A stretch of DNA of 64,000 nucleotides. Origin: Drosophila persimilis (taxonomy: Eukaryota; Arthropoda; Insecta; Diptera; Drosophilidae). The notes below the pieces were generated by a model. The model did no database searches, was not told the origin of the DNA, and saw nothing but the letters and a program-made list of their open reading frames with translations. Location: NCBI RefSeq assembly GCF_003286085.1, contig NW_020825288.1, forward strand, positions 13,950,001-14,014,000. Direction: 5' to 3'. Positions 62,601-64,000 of this stretch are shown here, piece by piece (positions within the stretch are counted from its first letter, which is position 1; each line of letters starts with the position of its first letter). The position numbers were made by a program, and so were the translations under genes.

Positions 62601-64000
62601 CAATAGAAGGGCCCCTATCGCCACCTTGTCTGTATGGACTGTGACTGTACCTATTATTTGTGCGCCCGAGTTATCGGGCTATCAACTTATCAGCCAACAG
62701 AGGCCTCTTTGGCAAACTAACTTAATCTATACGTAGACACTGGCCCAGCTAAGTAAACTTGGAATGGAGCCCCCTCTGCGACTCATTCGTTGATAGCATA
62801 TGTACGTGCATATGTACATATGTACATACATACATACATAGATGTGTATGTATGTATGTATGAGTATGTTGGAGTATAACAGCAGACGGACAGTTGATTA
62901 GATAAAACTTTGGGTGCACAGTGGGCCTTCAATAGAATAATTTGAATAATTAGATCTTCCTTATTAATTTTAGTTTCCAAATTATGTATATCCATTTAAT
63001 TTGATTTAAAAACGATTCCAAACACTAAAATTAGTGGTGGTCGCATGGTTTTGTGGATGATCTTATATCCGTGCGACCACTGTAGCAGTATTCCCGACTC
63101 GCTCGCACTCGAACCATCCTGCAAGATACATGAGTAATCGAAAATCCGTTGGCAACTACAACAACAAAAAGCGAAACAGTGCGGGCCCCGGCCTCGAGGT
63201 GACATTTTTGTTGGCCCCCGAGCACACATAATTTCAATATTCGTCAGCCGGCTATTTATAAAGTGCAGAAACGAGCAAAATAAACCGACAAAATCTTCGC
63301 ACAGGAATTCGAAATTTGCGTTTCGGTGTTGTGCCGGGCGCACGGATGGATGGCTAGGGAGGGGCGAGAGAGAGAGAGAGCAAGAGGACAGAGGAGAGAA
63401 GAAATGCGCACAAATTATAAAACACTTAATCATTTTACAGGGTACGCACAGGCCCCAGCAGAGGGCCCTGCCCACGCCCACGCTTCCGCAGTGCCTCCCC
63501 CTTTCTTTTGGCTGAGACATTTGCGCCCGCGCAGTTTATTTTTGCGCGCAATTTGTTTATGAAACATTTATTTTGTTGTTGTTGTTGCGCAGGCTCTTTA
63601 TGAATCACGAGACGTGCGAGACCCCAAGAGATGCCCCTCCAGTCCACCCCACTCCACTCACTATTCGGAGTGAGTTGAAGGCGACTTCAAAGTGCAGGCC
63701 AGGCTGATCTGAGCCGAGCTTTTGTTGTTTCCGTATGACTCGACGCCGCGAGGCGACACGTCAAAGTCGAGCTTCGCCAAGTTGAAGGTCAAGTGTACAT
63801 ACATATATGTATGTCCATCCCTGTCTTCTGTTTGTTTGTACGTGTGTACGATGATGATTCATGAGGCTGCCTTATCGACATTTGGTTATCCTGGCACCTG
63901 CCGCTCTCAGAATCCACTCGGAGACGTGTTCTCCGAACCGGAGACTGGAACTCAGACTTGGGCATGAGTAAGCGGGCATTCTTAATGATAAACAGTCTCC
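59632..64000 (+). other. puckered intron 3 (incomplete)
   Basis: The intron continues past the window end. It holds many simple repeats: GA-rich 60,200-60,215, CA at 61,070-61,095, GA at 61,108-61,122, a GAGGAGGAA block 61,764-61,800, TACATA repeats 62,815-62,865 and GA at 63,366-63,382. Candidate enhancers may exist, as the puc introns carry regulatory elements in D. melanogaster. No gene was recognised on either strand. Confidence 0.6.
62800..62866. repeat. TACATA/CATATGTA palindromic repeat
   Basis: Tandem CATATGTACATATGTACATACATACATA with a mirrored TGTATGTATGTATGTATGAG on the right side forms a long inverted-repeat-like structure. It could fold into a hairpin and is common in Drosophila non-coding DNA. 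Confidence 0.7.

Overview
The window is eukaryotic and reads as Drosophila nuclear DNA. It has short introns of 50-80 bp with GT-AG borders, Drosophila core-promoter words (DRE TATCGATA, motif 1 GGTCACACTG, motif 6 GGTATATTT, motif 7 CAGCCCTA), many microsatellites, and a gene set whose best-known members are fly genes. Most recognised genes (Scyl2, beta4GalNAcTB, Cpsf100, Slu7, Pkc98E, the DIMT1 methylase, a snake-like serine protease cluster, Sirt7, Cul5) sit near cytological 98F-99A on Muller element E in D. melanogaster. The right end carries puckered, which maps to 84E in D. melanogaster (same arm, far away). The species is therefore not D. melanogaster. An obscura-group or other Sophophora species is plausible, but the sequence alone does not fix it.

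Layout. 1-10,956: no supported gene, only simple repeats, regulatory-looking DNA and a GC-rich block at about 6.9-7.3 kb. 10,957-11,601 (+): small secreted DUF1091 protein. 12,646-15,530 (+): SCYL2 pseudokinase. 15,966-17,409 (-): APMAP/strictosidine-synthase-like beta-propeller. 18,068-19,036 (-): beta4-GalNAc transferase. 19,716-20,640: 2.6-copy tandem repeat of about 400 bp. 20,928-23,265 (+): CPSF100, convergent with Slu7 (23,340-25,265, -). 25.3-27.5 kb: divergent promoter region. 27,550-32,422 (+): novel PKC Pkc98E with a long A-rich 3' region. 36,488-37,528 (+): 18S rRNA dimethyltransferase. 37,820-41,862 (+): three tandem snake-like serine protease genes. 42,373-44,875 (+): Sirt7. 45,695-46,470 (-): attacin C-like antibacterial peptide gene. 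47,840-50,935 (-): Cullin-5. 51,753-about 53,205 (-): a transposase-like gene of uncertain status inside a zone of inverted dispersed repeats. 55,341 to beyond the window (+): the first three coding exons of puckered, cut by the window edge inside an intron of more than 4.3 kb.

Functional content is mostly housekeeping (clathrin traffic, mRNA 3'-end processing, splicing, ribosome biogenesis, ubiquitin ligase scaffold, nuclear sirtuin), with signalling genes (Pkc98E, puc) and immune or proteolytic genes (protease triplet, attacin). All exon models are read by eye from splice signals and reading phase; totals in frame are stated where checked.

The most unusual zone is 51.0-54.7 kb between Cul5 and puc. 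It holds a transposase-like ORF set with good splice phases, repeats in opposite orientation on both sides, and two outward-pointing copies of a composite motif 6/motif 1 promoter module. It also lies at a gene junction absent from D. melanogaster, so it is a candidate inversion breakpoint.
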